A stretch of DNA of 14,175 nt, taken from assembly GCA_002344005.1 (NCBI GenBank), contig DDTD01000064.1, positions 1 to 14,175 on the forward strand, in the 5' to 3' direction. This document shows, one piece after another, positions 1 to 6,082 of the stretch (the first letter of the stretch is position 1; every line of letters begins with the position of its first letter). Below the pieces are notes generated by a model. The model ran no database searches, was not told the DNA's origin, and saw nothing but the letters and a program-made list of their open reading frames with translations. The position numbers were made by a program, and so were the translations under genes. This DNA is from Ignavibacteria bacterium UBA2373 (GTDB lineage: Bacteria; Bacteroidota; Ignavibacteria; Kapaibacteriales; UBA961).

Positions 1-315
1 GGTCATAAGTCAGAGCCAGATGATCAAAAAACAGGGGCAGATGGTCATAAGACAGAGACAGATAATCATAAGTCAGAGCCAGATGGTCATAAGACAGGGA
101 CAGATGGTCATAAGACAGGGACAGATGGTCACAAAACAGGGGCAGATAATCATAAGACAGAGGCAGATGGTCATAAGATAAAGGCAGATGGTCACAAAAC
201 AGGGGCAGATGGTCGCAAAACAGAGACAGATAATCATAAGTCAGGGACAGATGGTCACAAATCAGAGGCAGATGGTCACAAAACAGGGACAGATGGTCAC
301 AAAACAGGGGCAGAT
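1..315 (+). repeat. Tandem repeat, 15 x 21 bp
   Basis: Fifteen head-to-tail 21-bp units run without spacers or indels, and the left edge is cut by the window. Each unit ends in GAT. Differences cluster at the first codon (GGT/AAT/GAT), at CAT-AAG versus CAC-AAA, at ACA/TCA, at GGG/GAG, and at ACA/GCA/CCA. The unit length is a multiple of three, so copy-number change would not shift the frame. The plus strand is purine-rich. Confidence 0.95.
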
Positions 316-390
316 GATGAGCATGGCTCAATAGCAGATATACAGATGATGTTCAATGGCTCTTTTCTTTGTCGCGCTTCATCCTGTTAA
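1..390 (+). CDS. C-terminal part of a 7-residue-repeat protein (5' partial)
   Basis: Frame 1 is open from the window edge to a TAA at 388-390. It encodes fifteen 7-residue units of the form (G/N/D)-H-K-(T/S)-(G/E)-(T/A/P)-D, followed by a 24-residue tail ending in CRASSC. The repeat part is very hydrophilic, with no membrane segment. The units come in two linked forms, CAT-AAG and CAC-AAA, which differ at two third positions yet both encode His-Lys; this favours translation in this frame. The shifted plus frame is also open over the repeats, but there the same changes alter residues (Ile/Thr, Arg/Lys). I do not recognise the family, and the start lies outside the window. It could instead be an untranslated minisatellite at the end of another gene. 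Confidence 0.45.
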   Translation, partial: GHKSEPDDQKTGADGHKTETDNHKSEPDGHKTGTDGHKTGTDGHKTGADNHKTEADGHKIKADGHKTGADGRKTETDNHKSGTDGHKSEADGHKTGTDGHKTGADDEHGSIADIQMMFNGSFLCRASSC

Positions 391-411
391 TAATCCTAAA
401 GGGATGATATG
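391..411 (+). repeat. Short palindromic repeat R1, copy 1
   Basis: This 21-bp sequence starts TAATCCTAAAGGGAT and matches 19 of 21 positions of the copy at 485-505. The core ATCCYNAAGGGAT can form a small hairpin. I associate such ATCCC-GAA-GGGAT elements with Bacteroidota intergenic regions. Confidence 0.6.
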
Positions 412-415
412 ATAC

Positions 416-449
416 ATCCACCCCGTCAGACTGCGTCTGCCACCCCTCA
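416..449 (+). repeat. 34-bp direct repeat R2, copy 1
   Basis: This copy is identical over 34 bp to 587-620. It begins ATCCACCCCG, ends CACCCCTCA, and contains CAGAC-TGC-GTCTG, a small inverted repeat. In this copy the end continues into CCCCTCA-A-TGAGGGG (443-457), a second perfect hairpin that is absent from the other copy. Confidence 0.9.
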
Positions 450-484
450 ATGAGGGGAATTTTTGAACTATAACAGCTGCCGAT

Positions 485-505
485 TAATCCCGAAGGGATG
501 ATATG
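485..505 (+). repeat. Short palindromic repeat R1, copy 2
   Basis: This second copy starts TAATCCCGAAGGGAT and continues GATATG. Its core ATCCC-GAA-GGGAT is a perfect 5-bp inverted repeat around a 3-nt loop, so this copy looks less decayed than the one at 391-411. Confidence 0.65.
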
Positions 506-544
506 TTAATAGAAAAAGAGTTTGATGGAATGGACGATTACCAT

Positions 545-577
545 AAACCTATAAGGTTTTCAAAACCTTATAGGTTT
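545..577. repeat. Perfect 16-bp inverted repeat (hairpin)
   Basis: AAACCTATAAGGTTTT and its exact reverse complement are separated by a single C. A transcript from either strand would form a near-perfect 16-bp stem. No T-run follows, so a classical intrinsic terminator is not indicated. It is more likely a dispersed palindromic element of the REP type. The region 391-674 around it holds no gene that I can support. Confidence 0.85.
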
Positions 578-586
578 GGATACGGA

Positions 587-620
587 ATCCACCCCGTCAG
601 ACTGCGTCTGCCACCCCTCA
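587..620 (+). repeat. 34-bp direct repeat R2, copy 2
   Basis: This is an exact copy of 416-449. Here the CCCCTCA end is followed by CGGTTGC, so the 443-457 hairpin is missing. The two copies lie 171 bp apart (start to start), with the R1 copy and the 545-577 palindrome between them. Confidence 0.9.
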
Positions 621-674
621 CGGTTGCTATGTATATCCAGCTCTCATGAGAATAGTATCTGTGAACTTCGCAAG

Positions 675-711
675 AAAAGTTTCGTTTTAATGAAACCTTT
701 TGCTATCTTTG
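675..711 (+). promoter_or_regulatory. Promoter and possible operator of the HigBA-like operon
   Basis: TATCTTTG at 704-711 matches the Bacteroidota -7 consensus TAnnTTTG exactly and lies 21 nt before the toxin ATG. A weak -33 element (TTCG at 681-684) is 19 nt further up. Between them is an imperfect inverted repeat: AAAAGTTTC (675-683) against GAAAC-C-TTTT (692-701). Type II toxin-antitoxin operons are usually autorepressed through such palindromes, so this is a plausible antitoxin binding site. Confidence 0.5.
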
Positions 712-732
712 CGCTTTAAACGAATCGAGTAG

Positions 733-1086
733 ATGACAAAACTTTTTGAAATAACATTTCTTGATGAGGCTTTCCAATTTGTTAAATCATTGGATAAGAA
801 ACATGCCGAAAAGATTATTTACAATATTCGTAAATCACAGATTGAAATTGACCCCAAAATATTCAAGAAATTACGAGATGATATTTGGCAGTTTAGAACT
901 TTGTATCAAGGTTTGCAGTATCGGCTATTGGCATTTTGGGATAAAACGGATAATAATAACACATTAGTAGTCTCAACACACGGTTTTATTAAGAAGCGCA
1001 GTAAAGTTTCCGATTCTGAAATTGAGAGAGCAAAACAATTGCGAACACTATATTTTAATGAAAAACAAAAAATAAAAAAGATATGA
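733..1086 (+). CDS. HigB/RelE-type toxin (Gp49-like family)
   Basis: This 117-residue basic protein has the layout of the phage-derived Gp49-like/HigB branch of the RelE/ParE toxins, which are typically ribosome-dependent mRNA interferases. Residues 45-57 (FKKLRDDIWQFRT) and 62-68 (QYRLLAF) form the usual strand pair with conserved Arg. Residues 84-90 (GFIKKRS) match the family motif 'GF.KK...', and the C-terminal helix (EIERAKQL) follows. The ATG comes straight after a clear TAnnTTTG promoter. The stop overlaps the next ATG by 4 bp (ATGA), giving translational coupling to the antitoxin. Toxin-first order is typical of HigBA and unlike most type II systems. Nuclease activity is inferred from the family. 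Confidence 0.88.
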   Translation: MTKLFEITFLDEAFQFVKSLDKKHAEKIIYNIRKSQIEIDPKIFKKLRDDIWQFRTLYQGLQYRLLAFWDKTDNNNTLVVSTHGFIKKRSKVSDSEIERAKQLRTLYFNEKQKIKKI

Positions 1087-1394
1087 AAACCCACACATTT
1101 GATGAAGTTCAAGACAAGATTCTTGGGAAAATCGGCACACCCAATCGAGATCGTTTTGAGTATGAATTGCAACTTGATTTAATCGGTAAAGCAATTAAAC
1201 AGGCAAGAAAAGAACGGCATCTCACACAAGAGGAGTTGGGGAAATTAATTGGTGTTCAAAAAGCCCAAATTTCACGACTTGAAAATGATGCAAGCAATGT
1301 AACAATGGACACACTCTTGAGAGTATTCACAGCATTGAAAGCGAAAGTTACATTTCAAGTGGAACTCCCGACTACGACTATACATATCGGTTAA
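1083..1394 (+). CDS. HigA-type antitoxin, XRE-family HTH
   Basis: This 103-residue protein carries one Cro/C1-type helix-turn-helix at about residues 33-95. LTQEELGKLIGVQKAQISRL (47-66) holds both DNA-binding helices. The N-terminal 30 residues, which are charged and probably helical, are the usual place for toxin contact in this arrangement. It overlaps the toxin stop by 4 bp and has no visible Shine-Dalgarno sequence, so translation is probably coupled. By analogy it neutralises the toxin and represses the promoter at 675-711. A solitary XRE regulator is unlikely given the upstream partner. Confidence 0.88.
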   Translation: MKTHTFDEVQDKILGKIGTPNRDRFEYELQLDLIGKAIKQARKERHLTQEELGKLIGVQKAQISRLENDASNVTMDTLLRVFTALKAKVTFQVELPTTTIHIG

Positions 1395-1420
1395 AAATTA
1401 ATCACTACTTTCACGCCCCA

Positions 1421-1464
1421 TAACTTTTGCACAGCCCATCGGTGATTTTTAGAAGAATAATTGG
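1421..1464 (+). repeat. Inter-gene box 1, copy 1
   Basis: This diverged repeat of 14066-14108 shares TAACT-TTGCACA, then CATCGGTGA, then TTTAGAA. It follows the antitoxin gene, much as the other copy follows the last gene of the window. TTGCAC at 1427-1432 is exactly complementary to GTGCAA at 1559-1564, which could close a fold of about 140 nt. Confidence 0.5.
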
Positions 1465-1503
1465 CAACAATGCGCAAACGTGAGTAATAATCTTTGTATG
1501 GAC

Positions 1504-1536
1504 AATGTTTTGTAGTTTTGGGGGAAGAAAAGGGCG
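1504..1536 (+). repeat. Inter-gene box 2, copy 1
   Basis: This 33-bp sequence starts AATGTTTTGTAGTTTTG and matches 30 of 33 bases at 3746-3778. A shorter match lies at 12258-12289. All three copies are non-coding, on the same strand, and next to accessory genes. Confidence 0.75.
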
Positions 1537-1678
1537 GATTGCGGCTGGTGGGATATAGGTGCAATGGTAAAACGACACTACAACCATCGGGCGACAAGTA
1601 AAAACTTGATAACTTTGGGACGCTTAACTCGACATTTTAAATATATTTGACAGATACAAATTTTTATAGTAATACGAC

Positions 1679-2974
1679 TTGAAAACACAACATACAATAA
1701 TTAACGGTGACAGCAGACAAATGACTGAATTGCCTGACAATTCGGTGCATTTGGCTATTACTTCGCCACCATATTGGCAGTTAAAGGATTACGGAACTGA
1801 CAATCAAATCGGCTTTCACGACAGCTACGAAAATTACATCAATAACTTGAATTTAGTGTGGAAAGAGTGCTACCGGACTCTTCACAATGGTTGTAGGTTG
1901 TGTATAAATATTGGAGATCAATTTGCCCGAGCGGTGTACTATGGGCGTTACAAAGTCATTCCCATTCGAGAAGAAATCATCAAGTTCTGTGAAAACATCG
2001 GGTTTGATTATATGGGTGCAATCATTTGGCAAAAAGTAACGACATCTAACACAACAGGTGGTGGCGTTCAAATGGGTTCGTATCCATATCCAAGGAACGG
2101 GATTTTGAAATTGGATTATGAATTCATTCTCGTATTTAAAAAATTAGGCGACAGCCCAAAACCGACCAAAGAACAAAAAGAACTTTCAAAAATGACAGCA
2201 GAAGAATGGAATACCTTTTTTGCAGGGCATTGGAATTTTGCAGGAGCAAAGCAAAACGGACATATTGCCATGTTTCCGGAAGAATTGCCAAGGAGACTTA
2301 TTAAAATGTTTTCGTTTGTTGGCGAAACTGTTCTTGACCCATTCGCAGGAAGTGGAACAACAGCTTTAGCAGCAAAAAATACAGATAGAAATTCAATTGG
2401 TTTTGAAATCAATCCCGAGTTTATTCCAATAATTAAAGAAAAATTGGAAGTTCATCAAAAGGATTTGAACGGAACGACGTATGATTTTTTACAACAGAAA
2501 TCATTGAAAGCAAATTTTGAAAAAGAAATACAAAAACTACCATACATTTTCAAAGACCCACATACACTTGACAAGAAAATTGATGTAAAAAAACTTCAAT
2601 TTGGTTCTAAGATTGACAAGGACAGTGCAAGTAAGCGAGAAGAATTATTTACGGTAAAAGAAGTTATCAGCCCTGAAAAAATTCGTTTGAACAATGACTT
2701 GATTGTAAAACTTCTTGGAGTAAAAGAAGACCCGATAATTAATGGCAAAGCAACATCATTCCTGATTGAAAAAACGAAAGGGAAACGAGTATTTCTAAAA
2801 TATGATATTGTAAAGCACGACACGGAAAACAACTTACTTTGCTATCTCTATCTTGAAAATAAGACATTCATTAATGCTCATTTAATCAAAAACGGTTTGG
2901 TGCAAGTGGACAGCGATATTGATTTTAAATACAAAGACAAATTTCTAAATCTCTTGCAAAAACAAAATGGATAG
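1679..2974 (+). CDS. N4-cytosine-type DNA methyltransferase with C-terminal SNase-like domain
   Basis: This is predicted to be the modification enzyme of a type II restriction-modification pair, methylating with S-adenosylmethionine. The beta-class motif order is seen: catalytic TSPPYW at residues 28-33 (the TSPPYW form is typical of N4-cytosine enzymes), then the AdoMet-binding DPFAGSGTT at 220-228, with FEIN at 242-245. The start is TTG: an in-frame TAA at 1670-1672 blocks any earlier start, and the next ATG would remove the INGDS segment just ahead of the motif. Residues about 330-425 are extra for this family and resemble a staphylococcal-nuclease/OB fold (LLGVKE, then GKRVFLKYD, then LCYLYL, then LIKNGLVQVD). 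The nuclease active-site pattern (IDTPE, YGR) is not conserved. It overlaps the endonuclease gene by 8 bp. Target CTAG is inferred from its partner. Confidence 0.87.
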   Translation: MKTQHTIINGDSRQMTELPDNSVHLAITSPPYWQLKDYGTDNQIGFHDSYENYINNLNLVWKECYRTLHNGCRLCINIGDQFARAVYYGRYKVIPIREEIIKFCENIGFDYMGAIIWQKVTTSNTTGGGVQMGSYPYPRNGILKLDYEFILVFKKLGDSPKPTKEQKELSKMTAEEWNTFFAGHWNFAGAKQNGHIAMFPEELPRRLIKMFSFVGETVLDPFAGSGTTALAAKNTDRNSIGFEINPEFIPIIKEKLEVHQKDLNGTTYDFLQQKSLKANFEKEIQKLPYIFKDPHTLDKKIDVKKLQFGSKIDKDSASKREELFTVKEVISPEKIRLNNDLIVKLLGVKEDPIINGKATSFLIEKTKGKRVFLKYDIVKHDTENNLLCYLYLENKTFINAHLIKNGLVQVDSDIDFKYKDKFLNLLQKQNG

Positions 2975-3665
2975 ACAAATGATAAAACGATACTCCAAAG
3001 AATTTGGAAAGAAAGAGAAAGTACTCAATTACGCAACACAGACATATCAATTATCTCGACCCAATAAAGTTGGAGCAGTCATGGCACTTATTCGTGAGTG
3101 CCAACCCAAAACCATTGAAGAATGGGAAAAGTGGTATTTTGAAAATGCAATAACAGATGGAAAAGCACCGGCTAAAATTACGAAGGAGAGCTTGGAAGAA
3201 CTTGGAGAACGACTTTTTGTAAAAATCAAAGAGATAGTAATTCCTGAATGGACAGAGGCATTTAACCAACTTACTTTACAGGACTGTATTGATTACATTC
3301 ATAACCTTACTATCAACAGAACTTTTGACGGATTTATCAAAGAAAAATCTGTCATTGAGGATAATCTTGCAAAGACCTTTCCAAACATAAAATTTGAAGA
3401 AAGCGACCCCGAACTTGACCATGCAGGCGATATTGATTATCTCGCTTGGGTTGGTGACAAAGCATTTGGTATTCAGATAAAGCCGATAACCACAAAATCA
3501 AATTTTGGTAACTACTCAGCTACCGAGAGAATGAAAGCAAGTTTTGACGACTTCACTAAAAAATTCGGTGGACAAGTGTTTGTGGTTTTCAGTATTGATG
3601 ACAGAATAAAAAATGAAGAAGTTGTAGGACAAATTGCCGAAGAAATCAAACGGCTGACAAAATGA
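2967..3665 (+). CDS. MjaI-family type II restriction endonuclease
   Basis: This 232-residue protein resembles the MjaI restriction endonuclease family, whose founding member cuts at CTAG. Recognisable family segments are LSRPNKVGAVMALIRECQPK (29-48), EEWEKWYFENA (51-61), DCIDYIHNLTINRTFDGFI (106-124) and the likely PD-(D/E)XK core. In that core D155/D157 in GDIDYLAW are followed by QIK at 170-172, a variant with Gln in place of Glu. The length is usual for the family. The gene starts inside the last codons of the methyltransferase gene (8-bp overlap), so both are translated from one message with modification first. Family assignment is from memory of conserved segments. Confidence 0.85.
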   Translation: MDRQMIKRYSKEFGKKEKVLNYATQTYQLSRPNKVGAVMALIRECQPKTIEEWEKWYFENAITDGKAPAKITKESLEELGERLFVKIKEIVIPEWTEAFNQLTLQDCIDYIHNLTINRTFDGFIKEKSVIEDNLAKTFPNIKFEESDPELDHAGDIDYLAWVGDKAFGIQIKPITTKSNFGNYSATERMKASFDDFTKKFGGQVFVVFSIDDRIKNEEVVGQIAEEIKRLTK

Positions 3666-3971
3666 GAACAAGAACCATATCCGCACGCAGTCATTTGACG
3701 CGATGAAGGGCTGATGTGCAAACTTGAAAATTATAGTTGACAGCAAATGTTTTGTAGTTTTGAGGGAAGGAATGGGCGACAAGTACAGATATGCATATAG
3801 AAGTGTGCAAATGCGAGATTGGGTTAATATATACACAATGATGAGTCATATTTGATATTATACAAAGTTCTGTCTTGACCTTTTTTTCAAACAAGAGTCT
3901 CGGCTTAATTGCTATGAAGAATCTTTAGAGAGAAATACATAATTATAATTCAATAACAATAAGGTGGTTTT
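3666..3971. other. Intergenic region with one repeat box
   Basis: This 306-bp stretch lies between the endonuclease and GIY-YIG genes. Apart from inter-gene box 2 (3746-3778) and the Shine-Dalgarno sequence AAGGTGG (3961-3967, 4 nt before the next ATG), I see no gene, terminator or clear promoter. Short minus-strand open frames across it have no recognisable family and cross the endonuclease gene. Confidence 0.6.
3746..3778 (+). repeat. Inter-gene box 2, copy 2
   Basis: This copy matches 30 of 33 bases at 1504-1536. Both contain GTTTTGTAGTTTTG followed by GGGAAG and GGGCG. Confidence 0.75.
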
Positions 3972-4406
3972 ATGATCAATAACGAAGAAGGCTTAAAAGC
4001 CGCAACCTCAGATTTTTTCAAATTATTCTGGAGTATTAACAATATCGAACCTCCTGCATGGAGTTCACATTGGCTCTTTGATGGTACTATTCCTAACCAT
4101 GATAAACGAGGCTGCTATGCTTTGTTTGAAGATGAAAAGATAATTTATATTGGTGTTGCCATAGGAAAAAGTAATCAAAAATATCAAGGACATGGGCTTG
4201 GCGATAGACTTAAGAACTATTGGAAGGTTGATAAGGAAAAAAAAATGAAACAGTATAAACCACGAGACAACTGGAAAGAGGTCACGAGTATTATGACTAT
4301 CGGATTTGATAAGGACTACTATTTTATAGCTGCTGCATTGGAAATTTATTTAATTCATAAATTCAACCCTTCCAGAAATAAAAACTATAAGCCAACTCAA
4401 GATTAA
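3972..4406 (+). CDS. Small GIY-YIG-fold protein
   Basis: This 144-residue protein matches the GIY-YIG nuclease fold. GCY (47-49) and YIG (59-61) stand in for the signature pair. R79 in GLGDRLKNYW is at the place of the catalytic Arg, E124 in AALEIYLIHKF at the place of the metal-binding Glu, and FNPSRN (131-136) is the usual C-terminal Asn motif. All key residues are present, so nuclease activity is plausible. No other domain is attached, unlike UvrC or homing endonucleases. AAGGTGG, 4 nt before the ATG, is a good ribosome binding site. It may belong to the restriction cluster or be an independent accessory gene; the 306-bp gap argues against one transcript. The substrate is unknown. Confidence 0.7.
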   Translation: MINNEEGLKAATSDFFKLFWSINNIEPPAWSSHWLFDGTIPNHDKRGCYALFEDEKIIYIGVAIGKSNQKYQGHGLGDRLKNYWKVDKEKKMKQYKPRDNWKEVTSIMTIGFDKDYYFIAAALEIYLIHKFNPSRNKNYKPTQD

Positions 4407-4488
4407 AAGAATTTCAAATATATTTTCCCTTTTTCTCAAAAGAGGGACACAGGCACCCCCCATCATCATTTCTCCCACTAAGGGTAAT

Positions 4489-4524
4489 AAAAAAAGCAAT
4501 CGTTTTTTGCGATTGCTTTTTTTT
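4489..4524. terminator. Bidirectional intrinsic terminator
   Basis: GCAATCG (4496-4502) and CGATTGC (4510-4516) flank a 7-nt loop. The stem is extended by an A-run on the left and a T-run on the right. It lies between the convergent GIY-YIG gene (plus) and the isocitrate dehydrogenase gene (minus), and can serve both strands. Confidence 0.9.
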
Positions 4525-4547
4525 GTGAGTATCGGATAGTGTGCTGC

Positions 4548-5936
4548 TTATTCGCCTTGTGCTTTTGAATAGAGGGCAGCGCCATTTTCTTCATGGAGTT
4601 TTTCAATGTGCATCCACGGAAGTTCCGCAGGGAAATTATTGAGAAATTCCAAAATATCATCATCGGTGAGCGGATTTTGTGCTGTGTAGCGGCAACGCTG
4701 ACAATCCACAATAACAATATCGGGAATATCGCCCGGATAAATTTTTGTGCCGCGATTGGATACCATAGTTAAAGTCAATTTTCCTACTGATTTCGGTAAA
4801 AGACTAATATCTGTGGTGCGAACAAATATATCAACGCCTTTGATAGTCCACGGTGCTTGTTCTTTGCGTAATTCCTCACGTGCAATGCGCACTCGCGATG
4901 CTATTGCTTCAGCCGACGGCGCAACAGCCGGTAAATCGGCAATTGCCGCACAAATAGCGTCGGTGTATTCTGTTGTTGTTGCCGAACCGCCAATATCACG
5001 TGTTTTGATGCCTGCTTCCAATGTTTTGGTTAAGGCATTTTCAATGAGGGCAGCATGGTCTGTTGCTCCCATATAGCGTAACATCTGAATACTTGAGAGG
5101 AGAAGTGCTGTCGGATTTGCAAGATTTTTTCCGGCGATGTCCGGCGCAGAACCGTGCACAGCTTCAAACACAGCAGCGTCGGTACCGATATTACCGCCGG
5201 GCGCTACGCCAAGACCGCCAATAAGACCTGCACAAAGATCACTGACAATATCGCCAAATAAATTAGGCAATACGAGTACATCGAATTGTTCCGGCTTGAT
5301 AACAAGTTGCATACATAAATTGTCAATAAGGATATCGCTGTGTTCAATGGCAGGATAGCCGCCGGCAACATCCATAAAGGAACGAAGGAATAAGCCATCG
5401 GTCATTTTTTGAATATTGGCTTTATGGACACAGGTTACTTTTTTACGTCCTTCTATGCGTGCCATCTCGAAGGCATAACGCGCAGCAGCACGTGAGCCGA
5501 CGCTGGTAATCAAACGCAGACATTGGGCAACTTCGGGTGTTTGCATATGTTCAATACCGCCATAGGTATCTTCAACATTTTCACGGACAATAATCAAATC
5601 CACATTATCATAACGTGTTTTGATGCCGGGGAATGTTTTGCATGGGCGAACATTGGCAAAAAGTTCAAGCGTTTTGCGAATTGTCACATTGATGCTTTTA
5701 TGACCGCCGCCTATGGGGGTTGTGGTGGGTGATTTTAATGCAATGCCATTGCGTGCAATAGAATCAAGAGTTTCTTTAGGTAAGCCATTGCCGTATTTTT
5801 CAATACAGTAAAGCCCCGCATCGGCTTCTTCCCATGCCACAGGAGCATTTGCTGCTGCGAAAATTGTTTTGATGGCTTCGGCGATTTCAGGACCAATGCC
5901 GTCGCCTTTAATTAATGTAACCGTTTGTTTTACCAT
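4548..5936 (-). CDS. icd: Isocitrate dehydrogenase, Thermus-type with C-terminal extension
   Basis: This TCA-cycle enzyme converts isocitrate to 2-oxoglutarate and CO2 in the cytoplasm. The start at 5936 gives MVKQTVTLIKGDGIGPEIAE, the expected N-terminus; a start at 6005 would add 23 unlikely residues. Substrate-site residues are S81, N83 and R87 in the KSINVTIRK segment, R97, and R118. Catalytic Tyr125 (ENVEDTYGGIEH), Lys172 (HKANIQK) and metal ligands D206, D229 and D233 are present. Residues about 335-462 form the extra C-terminal region of the Thermus/rickettsial type. At the cofactor discriminator, HGSAPDIAGK has D266-I267 where NADP enzymes have Lys-Tyr, so NAD+ use is predicted. A possible -7 box lies at 5981-5988. 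Its neighbour upstream is the giant surface gene on the same strand, unrelated in function. Confidence 0.95.
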   Translation of the reverse strand: MVKQTVTLIKGDGIGPEIAEAIKTIFAAANAPVAWEEADAGLYCIEKYGNGLPKETLDSIARNGIALKSPTTTPIGGGHKSINVTIRKTLELFANVRPCKTFPGIKTRYDNVDLIIVRENVEDTYGGIEHMQTPEVAQCLRLITSVGSRAAARYAFEMARIEGRKKVTCVHKANIQKMTDGLFLRSFMDVAGGYPAIEHSDILIDNLCMQLVIKPEQFDVLVLPNLFGDIVSDLCAGLIGGLGVAPGGNIGTDAAVFEAVHGSAPDIAGKNLANPTALLLSSIQMLRYMGATDHAALIENALTKTLEAGIKTRDIGGSATTTEYTDAICAAIADLPAVAPSAEAIASRVRIAREELRKEQAPWTIKGVDIFVRTTDISLLPKSVGKLTLTMVSNRGTKIYPGDIPDIVIVDCQRCRYTAQNPLTDDDILEFLNNFPAELPWMHIEKLHEENGAALYSKAQGE

Positions 5937-5980
5937 AGAAATATTCTTTGATGAGTTTTGATGAGTAATAAGTATTGATA

Positions 5981-5988
5981 CAAAATTA
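5981..5988 (-). promoter_or_regulatory. Possible -7 promoter box of isocitrate dehydrogenase
   Basis: On the minus strand this reads TAATTTTG, an exact TAnnTTTG match, 44 nt before the proposed ATG. No convincing -33 TTTG is seen at the normal spacing. No terminator separates the gene from the upstream giant gene. Confidence 0.35.
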
Positions 5989-6082
5989 GGTATTACGACA
6001 AACATAAAATGGAAAAATTTTCTCGGGAATCATAAGCCCCAAGCCATAGAGTTAGCCGTATTATTTAGATAATCCCCTCTTG

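Noticed and set aside
1..315. A CRISPR array
   Set aside because: The units follow each other with no unique spacers, and 21 bp is too short for repeat plus spacer. It is a tandem minisatellite.
906..1172. Minus-strand 88-residue open frame across the toxin-antitoxin junction
   Set aside because: It is antisense to two well-supported overlapping genes and has no family features.
1391..1597. Minus-strand 68-residue open frame in the intergenic region
   Set aside because: It covers repeat boxes 1 and 2, which recur elsewhere without an equivalent open frame, so coding is unlikely.
1647..1675. Sigma-70-like promoter TTGACA-N17-TAATAC before the methyltransferase
   Set aside because: The -35 is perfect but the -10 is poor, and it would end only 3 nt before the TTG start. 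Not listed as a feature.
5937..6005. Upstream extension of isocitrate dehydrogenase to an ATG at 6005
   Set aside because: The 23 extra residues are not part of the family's N-terminus, and the possible promoter box at 5981-5988 would lie inside them.
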